NCBI GenBank assembly: GCA_001564205.1
Contig: LKMY01000052.1
Location: 1 to 9,369, forward strand
DNA from: Nanohaloarchaea archaeon PL-Br10_U2g5
GTDB lineage: Archaea > Halobacteriota > Halobacteria > Halobacteriales > Haloferacaceae
Direction: 5' to 3'
DNA: 9,369 nt
In this document: piece after piece, positions 1 through 5,866 of the stretch
Position numbering within the stretch: the stretch's first letter is position 1
Layout of the letters: each line of letters begins with the position of its first letter
Position numbers and translations under genes: made by a program
Notes under the pieces: model-generated
Seen by the model: the letters and a program-made list of their open reading frames with translations, nothing else
What the model was told of the DNA's origin: nothing
Databases searched by the model: none

Positions 1-1
1 G

Positions 2-85
2 GTGGCACCCGTCGCGGACGCGACGCTGCAGGTTGACCTCGACGCGATCATCGAGACGATGTTGGCGGACAACCGCCGACGCTAG
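2..85 (+). CDS. ppk1: Polyphosphate kinase 1, C-terminal fragment (5' end outside window), ended by an in-frame TAG
   Basis: The frame starting at base 2 is open from the left edge and ends at TAG 83-85. Its 27 residues (VAPVADATLQ... ending ADNRRR) resemble the last part of the PPK1 C-terminal domain, where a 'V.AP..D..L...L..I....LADN' stretch precedes a conserved Trp and then a DG.Y motif. PPK1 makes inorganic polyphosphate from ATP reversibly; the catalytic His residues and most of the protein lie outside the window. The family does not normally end here: the expected next residues (W-x-x-x-x-DGSY) are encoded right after the stop in the same frame (see the next feature). Assignment rests on remembered family patterns over a short stretch, strengthened by the ungapped continuation past the stop. 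Whether the truncated enzyme works cannot be told. Confidence 0.72.
   Translation: MAPVADATLQVDLDAIIETMLADNRRR
83..85 (+). other. In-frame amber codon at the conserved Trp position of PPK1
   Basis: The reading is ADNRRR-stop-IM-QSDGSY. Aligned without gaps to the usual PPK1 pattern ADN-x-x-x-W-x-x-x-x-DG-x-(Y/W), the stop falls on the Trp. A single G-to-A change in TGG gives TAG. This could be a true nonsense mutation, an assembly or base-calling error, or recoding; the sequence alone cannot decide. Confidence 0.65.
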
Positions 86-88
86 ATC

Positions 89-286
89 ATGCAGTCCGAC
101 GGAAGCTACGTTCAGGCTCGACCGAGGGACGGAGCGCCCGCACGTGACACGCACGAGGTGTTGATGAACCGGGCCCGGACGAAAGCGCCCGATGACGAGC
201 GGATTGCGGAGTCAGATCCCGAACCGAGACGCGAGCCGAACGTCGATCTCGACGAACTGTATACCTCCGAGACGAATCCGGATTAA
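89..286 (+). pseudogene. ppk1: Detached C-terminal tail of PPK1, downstream of a nonsense codon (65-codon ORF)
   Basis: This ORF is in the same frame as the fragment ending at TAG 83-85, separated from it by the stop and one Ile codon. It begins MQSDGSY, then has a basic/acidic stretch and THEVLMNRA, matching the usual PPK1 end (DG.Y, an acidic linker, then '.Q..LM'). The last 35 or so residues are acidic and look disordered, a common haloarchaeal C-terminal tail. Read as an independent gene it would start at ATG 89 with no ribosome-binding site and no TATA box at the proper distance, so I treat it as the severed tail of ppk1 rather than a separate small protein. Reinitiation or stop readthrough would be alternatives. 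Its stop TAA (284-286) overlaps the opposite-strand stop (283-285) of the CPBP protease gene in a shared TTAA. Confidence 0.68.
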
Positions 287-1278
287 AACAGCAGCGCACC
301 GCTTTCAGCGGCCGCTTCCAGCTCCGGCCCGTACGTGATGGCAATGTAGACGACCGTCAGGATCAGGCTGTTATACAACCCGTGCATCAGCGCGACGACG
401 ACGAGGTTTCCGGTGTATTCGTACACCGCGCCGAAGAAGAGCGCCGGTACGAACAGAATACTGATCGTCGCCAACACCGCCGTGAGCCCGCCGCCGGCGA
501 GAGAGACGATGTGAACCGGGGCGAACACCGCCGCAGCGAGGACGATGGCAGGGACCGCGGAGAACGTTTCCCGCGCTCGGCTCTGAATGACGCCGCGGAA
601 GAGGAACTCCTCGCACGGGCCGACGATCAGTAGCATCCCCACAATCATCACGGGAATGATCGAGGGGTTCTCCAGCGCCACCTGCGCTCCCTGGTTCGGG
701 GCTGGTTCGGTCACGAAGCGGATCACGATAGAACCGAAAGTGAGCGCAATCGTAAGCGCTACAAATGGCCCTACAACGGCGAGTACGGCACCCACCGGGC
801 TGGGCCAGCGAACGCCGAGATACGCGACGATGTCGTCAGTGTCGAATCCCCGCCGCCGAAGGTATACGAGGCCGAGACCGACGAACGCAACGATTTGGCT
901 GAGCCCGAGCGGCACCATGGTCTGCACCGCAAACGGGGGTTGCCAACCCGTGAGTGCCGCAACAAGGGAGAGTCCCACACTAGCTAGGGTAGCGACGACG
1001 ACAAGAACGAAGATAGCGAGAACACCGAGGCCAAACGCCACGCCGATCGCCCGAAGCGGAGAGTCGATCGTCTTGTCTGGGGACGGGGTATCGGTTGTGA
1101 CCGTCGTCGCGGTGGAATCTGCAGGGTCGACTGACGTACCTGGGCTCGCGGATTCGCCGCCATCGGCCGATGGGGTCGAATGTGCGACTTTGTCACCGTT
1201 GACTGCGGTGGACGCCTCATCATCGCCGCCGGCGTCGGTGTCACTGTCCGACGAGTCGTTCGCGGAGGGATCGCTCAT
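283..1278 (-). CDS. CPBP family intramembrane metalloprotease (CAAX protease/Abi-like) with disordered acidic N-terminus
   Basis: This 331-residue membrane protein carries the three CPBP (Rce1-like) signatures in the last third: EEFLFRG with E223, E224 and R228, then FAPVH with H256, and HGLYN with H299 and N303. These residues form the intramembrane catalytic/metal site in the family. About six or seven hydrophobic helices span residues 75 to 320. Residues 1 to about 70 are Ser/Thr/Asp/Gly-rich and probably disordered, on the cytoplasmic side by inference. The start was placed at ATG 1278 (MSDPSAND) rather than the upstream in-frame ATG at 1305: MTGRFVRRV would put basic residues before an acidic haloarchaeal-type start. 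A weak TATA-like CCTTTG (1303-1308) lies 27 bp before 1278, and a GGAGGG (1281-1286) lies 2-3 bases before it. Substrates are unknown; archaeal members have been linked to protein processing or export but no role is visible here. It is last in the dinB-Nudix-CPBP row. Confidence 0.9.
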   Translation of the reverse strand: MSDPSANDSSDSDTDAGGDDEASTAVNGDKVAHSTPSADGGESASPGTSVDPADSTATTVTTDTPSPDKTIDSPLRAIGVAFGLGVLAIFVLVVVATLASVGLSLVAALTGWQPPFAVQTMVPLGLSQIVAFVGLGLVYLRRRGFDTDDIVAYLGVRWPSPVGAVLAVVGPFVALTIALTFGSIVIRFVTEPAPNQGAQVALENPSIIPVMIVGMLLIVGPCEEFLFRGVIQSRARETFSAVPAIVLAAAVFAPVHIVSLAGGGLTAVLATISILFVPALFFGAVYEYTGNLVVVALMHGLYNSLILTVVYIAITYGPELEAAAESGALLF

Positions 1279-1362
1279 TACCCTCCGTACGAACCGCCCG
1301 GTCAAAGGCTTGTCCGTCGTCCCCGCGACCGACGGCCTCGCAGACCGACTCGACGACCACCG

Positions 1363-1908
1363 TCACCGGTACAACAGCTCGTACCACAGCACGGCGGTCA
1401 CCGCCCGTCCGTCTCGGAGGCCGTCGTCGACGACGGCTTCCAGCAGGTCGTCGTACGGAACGACGTCGACCGAAATCGACTCGTTGTGGTCGAGATCGCG
1501 CTCGGCCGTGGGCTCACACCCCGTTGCGAGAAAGTGGTGGTGGACCGCGTTCGCCATCCCGTTCGTCGGCTCGACGGTCGTCAGCCGTTCGAAAGCGGCC
1601 GCCTCGTAGCCGGTCTCCTCGGCGAGCTCGCGGGCGGCGGCCCGTTCGAGATCGTCCGAATCCGCCGGCTCAACCGTCCCGGCCGGGAGCCCGCGGTTGG
1701 TCCGACCGACCGCCTGCCGCCACTCGTCGATGACGACGACGTCGCCGTCGGGTGTGAGGGGAAGCACTACGACCGCCGGCGGCTCGTCGACGTAGTGAAA
1801 CCCGTCGGTCTCGCCGTCCGGGAAGCGCACCTCGTCCCGGCGCACGTCGAAGCCGGGACAGCGGTAGTCGATGTCGGTGTCGAGCGTCTCCCACGTGAGA
1901 TCGTCCAT
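1363..1908 (-). CDS. Nudix hydrolase, ADP-ribose pyrophosphatase-like
   Basis: This 181-residue protein has a Nudix box from G77 to Y101, ending RELAEETGY (R93, E94, E97, E98), which binds Mg2+ and positions the pyrophosphate bond. The upstream EWRQAVGR...LPAG arrangement (62-76) is typical of the ADP-ribose/NDP-sugar pyrophosphatase branch, which cleaves nucleoside diphosphates linked to another moiety. The box departs from the textbook Gx5Ex7REUxEExGU: it has Asp (D83) where the first Glu is expected and two extra residues (x9) before RE, a spacing I believe occurs in haloarchaeal relatives. Start ATG 1908 is supported by a TATA-like CTTTAG (1933-1938) centred 27 bp upstream; the GGAG at 1910-1913 is only one base from ATG, too close to serve as a ribosome site, so a leaderless transcript is likelier. 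The exact substrate is not determinable. It lies 67 bp behind dinB and 84 bp ahead of the CPBP gene. Confidence 0.88.
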   Translation of the reverse strand: MDDLTWETLDTDIDYRCPGFDVRRDEVRFPDGETDGFHYVDEPPAVVVLPLTPDGDVVVIDEWRQAVGRTNRGLPAGTVEPADSDDLERAAARELAEETGYEAAAFERLTTVEPTNGMANAVHHHFLATGCEPTAERDLDHNESISVDVVPYDDLLEAVVDDGLRDGRAVTAVLWYELLYR

Positions 1909-1932
1909 ACTCCTGACTCCGCGGTCGTCGAC

Positions 1933-1938
1933 CTAAAG
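1933..1938 (-). promoter_or_regulatory. Weak TATA-like element of the Nudix gene
   Basis: CTTTAG on the minus strand is centred 27 bp before ATG 1908. If used, the Nudix gene has its own leaderless transcript besides any readthrough from dinB. The match to consensus is weak; the position is the main support. Confidence 0.35.
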
Positions 1939-1942
1939 GTGC

Positions 1943-1965
1943 GGTCTCGACCGAGACGGTCTCGA
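1943..1965. repeat. Alternating direct/inverted repeat between dinB and the Nudix gene, possible terminator
   Basis: GGTCTCGA occurs at 1943-1950 and again at 1958-1965, with the complementary CGAGAC at 1952-1957 between them. The middle element can pair with either flank, giving two mutually exclusive small hairpins. It lies just after the dinB stop and before the putative Nudix TATA element. There is no T-run, so termination is only a guess; a mere chance repeat of a common haloarchaeal hexamer is possible. Confidence 0.35.
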
Positions 1966-1975
1966 ACCGGAGCGG

Positions 1976-3481
1976 TCACGACCAGTCGCCAAGCGACGAC
2001 TGTCCGTCTCCGCCGCCGCGCTCTGGCCGGCCCGAGAGACCCTGATCTGCGTCGTTCTTGGGCTCCTCGCCGATCCAATCGGTGAGCTTCGCTCCGTCGC
2101 CGTCGGTATCGGCCCTCGTCCTCTGTCGGTCGGGCGCTCTCCCCGCCCCGGTACAGCCTCCCGCCTCGTCGGCTCCATCGAACCCCGTCAACGTCGCCTG
2201 ATCGCTCTCGGCGAAATCGAGGTTCGAAACGCGCACGCCCAGCTTCCGGACCCGGTCGTCTTCGAACTCACCGAGCAGATCGAGCGCCACCGATTCGATC
2301 AGTTCGGGGTCGTCGACGGGCCCCGAGAGGCTCCGTGCGCGGGTGTTGACGTCGAACGGCGGCTCGACCGCCTTGATACCGATAGTGCGATAGAGACACC
2401 CCCGCTCGCGAGCGCGTCGGGCAACGTCGGCCGCGAGCGCGGTGACGGTCTCTCGTTTCGTCTCCTCGTCAGCGGTCGCCGACAGCGACGACTCTCGCGA
2501 GAGGCTCTTCGGGAGTCCGGTGGGTGTCACCGCCCGGTCGTCGTCTCCGCGAGCGCGCCGGTACAGCTCCACTCCCCGATCACCCAGCTCGGCGGCGAGT
2601 CGGTCGGGGTCGGCCGCGGCGAGGTCTCCCGCCGTCTCGATCCCCATATCGGCCAGTGTTCGCTCTGTCACCGGGCCGATGCCGTGGATCTCGTCGGTCG
2701 GAAGCGGTGCGAGGAACGCCTCGATCGAGCCCGGGGGGACGACGACCAGCCCGTCGGGCTTGTCCGCGTCGCTGGCGACTTTCGCCGTCGACATATTCGG
2801 CGCAACCCCGACGCTCGCCGGCACGCCGACCTCGCGCTTGATCCGCTCCTTCACGTGTCTCGCGTATCCCTCCGCGAGCGTTCGCGCGTCGGCGGGGCCG
2901 GCCGCGCTACTCGGCGGCGGGTCAGCGCTGCCCCCCTCCTGACCGCCTCCCTCGTCGGCGTTCCCGCTCTCTTCCCCGCCGTCCCGATTTCCGTCCTCGC
3001 TTCCCCCGCCGCCCGCGACATCCCACGAGGTCCGATCGGTCGCATCGAGGTACGCCTCGTCGATGCTCACTTCTCGCCGGGTGTCAGCGCAGTCGCGAAG
3101 GATCGCTTTCACCTCGCTCGCGACGTCTTTGTAGAAGTCGAGGTCGACGGGGACATATCGGCCGGTCTCGTCGGGATCGGGTGCATCGGGGTCGTCGAGA
3201 TCCGTGTCTGCCCGTCGCGGAAGCAGCTCCAGCGCCTCGGATATCGGCATTGCGCTCTCGACGCCAAACGCGCGGGCCTCGTAGCTCGCGGTCGCGACCG
3301 CACCGATCGTTTCGCCGGGCTCGTAACCCATCCCGACCACGACTGGCTCGCCGTCAAGGTCGGGACGACGGAGCCGCTCGCAGGACGCGTAAAAACAGTC
3401 CATGTCGACGTGGAGAACGACGCGGTCGCTCGCGTCCGCGCCGTCGCCCACGTCGGTCCCGGGGAGCGTCTCGCCCGCCAT
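1976..3481 (-). CDS. dinB: DNA polymerase IV (Y-family translesion polymerase), haloarchaeal form with inserts
   Basis: This 501-residue protein belongs to the DinB/Dpo4 family, which copies past damaged template bases with low fidelity. HVDMDCFYASCE (24-35) supplies catalytic D26 and D28, with Y31 at the steric-gate position; SIDEAYLD (139-146) supplies D141 and E142. The conserved ASVGVAPNMSTAKVASDADKP and the thumb helix-hairpin-helix HGIGPVT (266-272) follow, then the little-finger domain. It is about 150 residues longer than Dpo4 or E. coli DinB. The extra length is an N-terminal extension of about 18 residues, an acidic loop (about 91-108), a Gly/Glu/Ser-rich insert (about 155-198) in the palm, and a tail of about 65 residues. 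The C-terminus ends QSSLGDWS (494-501), and QATLTGFD (428-435) sits near the little-finger end; both resemble PCNA-interacting (PIP) motifs (Q-x-x-L-x-x-aromatic). A TATA-like TTAAGT (3506-3511) 27 bp before ATG 3481 supports this start and a leaderless mRNA. Confidence 0.96.
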   Translation of the reverse strand: MAGETLPGTDVGDGADASDRVVLHVDMDCFYASCERLRRPDLDGEPVVVGMGYEPGETIGAVATASYEARAFGVESAMPISEALELLPRRADTDLDDPDAPDPDETGRYVPVDLDFYKDVASEVKAILRDCADTRREVSIDEAYLDATDRTSWDVAGGGGSEDGNRDGGEESGNADEGGGQEGGSADPPPSSAAGPADARTLAEGYARHVKERIKREVGVPASVGVAPNMSTAKVASDADKPDGLVVVPPGSIEAFLAPLPTDEIHGIGPVTERTLADMGIETAGDLAAADPDRLAAELGDRGVELYRRARGDDDRAVTPTGLPKSLSRESSLSATADEETKRETVTALAADVARRARERGCLYRTIGIKAVEPPFDVNTRARSLSGPVDDPELIESVALDLLGEFEDDRVRKLGVRVSNLDFAESDQATLTGFDGADEAGGCTGAGRAPDRQRTRADTDGDGAKLTDWIGEEPKNDADQGLSGRPERGGGDGQSSLGDWS

Positions 3482-3505
3482 CGTCTGTGGCTCCGGGCCG
3501 CGAGA

Positions 3506-3511
3506 ACTTAA
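3506..3511 (-). promoter_or_regulatory. TATA-like box of dinB
   Basis: On the minus strand the sequence reads TTAAGT, centred 27 bp before ATG 3481. With archaeal initiation about 24-28 bp downstream of the TATA centre, the transcript would begin at or next to the start codon. There is no Shine-Dalgarno motif in between. Confidence 0.5.
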
Positions 3512-3612
3512 CAGTCAGCGGGGCGGAGTGGTAGTAGAACCGGGCGACGCTGAGGTTAGCGGGGTGTCGCATCTCCTCTCAGATCCAGAACCGATAGCCG
3601 GGTCGATATCCG

Positions 3613-3618
3613 TTTATG
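3613..3618 (+). promoter_or_regulatory. TATA-like box of the LOV histidine kinase gene
   Basis: TTTATG is centred 25 bp before ATG 3641, within the 159-bp region shared with divergent dinB. This spacing predicts a leaderless transcript; no ribosome-binding site is seen. Confidence 0.55.
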
Positions 3619-3640
3619 ACCCCAACGTGTAACGGGAAAT

Positions 3641-5428
3641 ATGCCAGAGCAGATCGACGTGTTACACGTCGACGACGACCCCTCCGTGTTGGATCTCACG
3701 GTGGCGTTTCTCGAACGCGAACTCGGAGCGGTCACGGTGACGAGCGTCACAGAGCCTGCCGTGGCGCTCGATCAGTTGGAAGAGGAGATGTTCGACTGTA
3801 TCGTCAGCGATTACGATATGCCCGGAATGAACGGGTTGGAGTTTTTCGAGACGCTCCGGGAGGACCATCAGAAGATTCCGTTCGTGCTGTACACGGGGAA
3901 GGGGAGCGAAGAGATAGCCAGCCAGGCGCTCAACGCGGGGGTCACCGGATACTTCCAGAAGGGTGGTCCCGACCAGCTGCGGCGGCTCGCAAATCGCGTC
4001 GATCAGGCGGTCGAAGAGTATCGGATGCGAGCGATCGCCGACCGCTACTCCACCGTTATCGACGCGTTGGGCTACCCCGTGTACGTCGTCGACGCGACCG
4101 GGACGTTCGAGTTCGTCAACGAGCCGTTCGCCGAGCTGACCGGCTACGACCGCGAGGAGATCGTCGGGAGCACGCCGGAGCTGATCAAAGGCGACGAGGC
4201 GGTTCGGAAGTCAGAAGAGCGGCTCGGCGAGATCCTCTCCAGTAGCGGACCGGACATCCAACACTTCGCCGTCGATATCGTCCCGAAAGCGGGCGAACCC
4301 ATACCCTGTCGAGACCACATGGCTGCGCTCCCGTACGAGGGCGAGTTCTTCGACGGCAGCGTCGGGATCCTCCGCGACGTCACGAAAGAGCGCGAACGAC
4401 GCGAGGAGCTGAAGACGAAAAATCGCGCGCTTGACGAAGCACCCGTCGGGATCACGATCTCCGACCCGGACCGACCGGACAATCCGATGGTGTACGTCAA
4501 CGACCGATTCGTCGAGATGACCGGTTACAACCGCGAGGAGTCGATCGGGATTAACTGTCGGTTTCTGCAAGGACCAGACACCGACGCGGAGTCGGTCGCG
4601 ACACTCCGTAACGCGGTTGCGGCGGAGGAGCCGACCAGCGTCGAACTGCTGAATTACCGGAAGGACGGCACGGAGTTTTGGAATCGAGTCAGTATCGCGC
4701 CGATCCGCGACGACGACGGTCGCGTCACCGAGTGGGTCGGGTTCCAAGAGAATATCACGGCGTTCAAAGAGCGTGAAGCGGCGCTTGAACGGCAGAACGA
4801 GCGGCTCGACTCCTTCGCCGGGATCGTCTCACACGACCTACGGAACCCGCTCAACGTCGCGCAGGGTCGCGTCGAGTTGGCCCAGGCGTTGACCGATACC
4901 GAGCACCTCGACGCGGCTTCAGCCGCGCTCGATCGGATCGAATCGATCGTCGAACACACGCTGACACTCGCCCGCGAAGGGGAAACGGTCGGTGACCCGG
5001 AGCCGGTTGCGATCGCGGACGTCGCCACCGACAGCTGGGAAACTGTCGACACGGGAGCCGCATCGCTTGCGGTCGAAACGGACCACACAGTGATGGCCGA
5101 CTCCGACAGGCTGCGGAACCTGTTCGAGAATCTCGTTCGAAACGCAGTGGAACACGGCGGTGACGACGTGACGATCCGGATCGGCGGGCTCGACGATGGC
5201 TTCTACGTCGCTGACGACGGGTCCGGAATCCCACCCGAAATCAGGGGCTCTCTTTTCGCGCCGGGGCAGAGCGGTGTCGCCGGGAACACCGGATTCGGAC
5301 TGGCAATCGTCAAGGAGATCGCTACCGCCCACGGGTGGACGATCGAGGCGGTCGACTCGACCGACGGCGGTGCGCGGTTCGAGGTCACGGGGATCGATCG
5401 ACCGCACTCACCACTGCCCGAGCCGTAG
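3641..5428 (+). CDS. Hybrid sensor histidine kinase: receiver-PAS-LOV-HisKA-HATPase (putative blue-light sensor)
   Basis: This 595-residue soluble protein has no transmembrane segment. Residues 5-125 form a receiver domain: acidic pocket D11-D13, phospho-acceptor D57 (SDYDMPGMNG), T85 and K107. Residues about 134-250 form an ordinary PAS domain. Residues about 262-374 form a second PAS domain with the complete LOV signature: GINCRFLQ (303-310) with photo-adduct Cys C306, flavin-contact residues R307, Q310, R323, N338 and N348 (NYRKDG...FWN), and Q369 in WVGFQ. A short coiled linker (374-396) leads to HisKA with SHDLRNPL (phospho-His H398). The HATPase domain has N-box N501 (NLVRNAVEH), G1 box DDGSGI (525-530), F539 and G2 box NTGFGLA (549-555). 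The predicted activity is light-modulated autophosphorylation with phosphotransfer to a receiver; the N-terminal receiver may itself be input or phosphate sink. No output or DNA-binding domain and no adjacent response regulator is present, so the target is unknown. A TATA box TTTATG (3613-3618) 25 bp before ATG 3641 supports the start. Confidence 0.95.
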   Translation: MPEQIDVLHVDDDPSVLDLTVAFLERELGAVTVTSVTEPAVALDQLEEEMFDCIVSDYDMPGMNGLEFFETLREDHQKIPFVLYTGKGSEEIASQALNAGVTGYFQKGGPDQLRRLANRVDQAVEEYRMRAIADRYSTVIDALGYPVYVVDATGTFEFVNEPFAELTGYDREEIVGSTPELIKGDEAVRKSEERLGEILSSSGPDIQHFAVDIVPKAGEPIPCRDHMAALPYEGEFFDGSVGILRDVTKERERREELKTKNRALDEAPVGITISDPDRPDNPMVYVNDRFVEMTGYNREESIGINCRFLQGPDTDAESVATLRNAVAAEEPTSVELLNYRKDGTEFWNRVSIAPIRDDDGRVTEWVGFQENITAFKEREAALERQNERLDSFAGIVSHDLRNPLNVAQGRVELAQALTDTEHLDAASAALDRIESIVEHTLTLAREGETVGDPEPVAIADVATDSWETVDTGAASLAVETDHTVMADSDRLRNLFENLVRNAVEHGGDDVTIRIGGLDDGFYVADDGSGIPPEIRGSLFAPGQSGVAGNTGFGLAIVKEIATAHGWTIEAVDSTDGGARFEVTGIDRPHSPLPEP

Positions 5429-5430
5429 CG

Positions 5431-5456
5431 GTCAGGCCGCCCGTTCCGGCCCTGAC
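5431..5456 (+). terminator. Hairpin just after the LOV kinase stop codon
   Basis: GTCAGGCCG (5431-5439) pairs with CGGCCCTGAC (5447-5456) with one bulged C and a seven-base loop, two bases after the stop at 5426-5428. It is a stable GC stem placed where a terminator or 3' end structure is expected, ahead of the zinc-ribbon promoter. No T-run follows, so its role in termination is inferred. Confidence 0.45.
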
Positions 5457-5495
5457 GACGCTCGTGTGCAAGCGTCCTCACCGCGACACCGGCCG

Positions 5496-5502
5496 TTTAT
5501 AA
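5496..5502 (+). promoter_or_regulatory. TATA box of the zinc-ribbon gene
   Basis: TTTATAA is a near-consensus haloarchaeal TATA box about 29 bp before GTG 5528, in an otherwise GC-rich spacer. It supports the GTG start and a leaderless or nearly leaderless message. Confidence 0.65.
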
Positions 5503-5527
5503 GTTTCCGTCGCTCGAACCCCCGTTC

Positions 5528-5806
5528 GTGTCCCGCGATCGCGTCCACTGCATCGACTGTGGAGAGCCGATCCCGAGTGACGCACGCATCTGTCCGCACT
5601 GCGAGACGGTTCAGCCGTCACCGCTCGTCGATGTCGGTCTCGCTGTCACCGGTGTGTTCGTGTTCGTGTTCGGCGCCATTCTCGCGTTGATGACGCTGGG
5701 AACGACTCGCCTCCTCGGGTTCACCATGATCGTGCTCGGATTCGGGCTCGCTGTCGGTGGATACACTCGACATATCGACCGCCAGTCTGGCCGTCGGGCT
5801 CGATGA
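5528..5806 (+). CDS. Zinc-ribbon small membrane protein of unknown function (GTG start)
   Basis: This 92-residue protein begins with a zinc-ribbon: C8-x2-C11 and C22-x2-C25, with the 'CIDCGEPI...A.ICPHC' spacing of the short zinc-ribbon found at the N-terminus of many archaeal membrane proteins. Two hydrophobic helices follow (about 34-57 and 62-80), then a basic tail (HIDRQSGRRAR) that should face the cytoplasm. The ribbon presumably binds one Zn2+ structurally; no enzymatic motif is present. The start is GTG, chosen because the canonical TATA box TTTATAA (5496-5502) lies about 29 bp upstream, no ATG precedes the Cys pairs in frame, and the residues following fit the family's usual start. 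The function is not recognisable from sequence. Confidence 0.85.
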   Translation: MSRDRVHCIDCGEPIPSDARICPHCETVQPSPLVDVGLAVTGVFVFVFGAILALMTLGTTRLLGFTMIVLGFGLAVGGYTRHIDRQSGRRAR

Positions 5807-5835
5807 GGGACGCCGGCGACCCTGGTCCCGTGACA

Positions 5836-5843
5836 TTTTAAAT
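5836..5843 (+). promoter_or_regulatory. TATA box of the 224-residue membrane protein gene
   Basis: TTTTAAAT has its core TTTAAA centred 27 bp before ATG 5867. It is the only AT-rich patch in the 60-bp spacer after the zinc-ribbon gene and supports a separate promoter. Confidence 0.62.
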
Positions 5844-5866
5844 ACGATCGGGAGAAATGCGCTTGC

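Noticed and set aside
89..286. Independent 65-residue small acidic protein
   Set aside because: It is in frame with, and matches, the expected C-terminal continuation of PPK1; no promoter or ribosome site of its own.
587..1609. 340-codon + strand ORF opposite the CPBP and Nudix genes
   Set aside because: Codon-bias shadow: it covers two well-supported minus-strand genes, is Thr/Ser/Arg-rich without any motif, and has no promoter.
2926..3020. Gly/Ser-rich stretch in dinB as a possible frameshift or foreign insertion
   Set aside because: The frame stays open on both sides and conserved polymerase motifs resume in the same frame; base composition matches the neighbourhood.
2684..3511. 275-codon + strand ORF opposite dinB
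   Set aside because: Arg-rich shadow of dinB; a haloarchaeal protein this basic is unlikely, and the minus strand encodes an intact polymerase.
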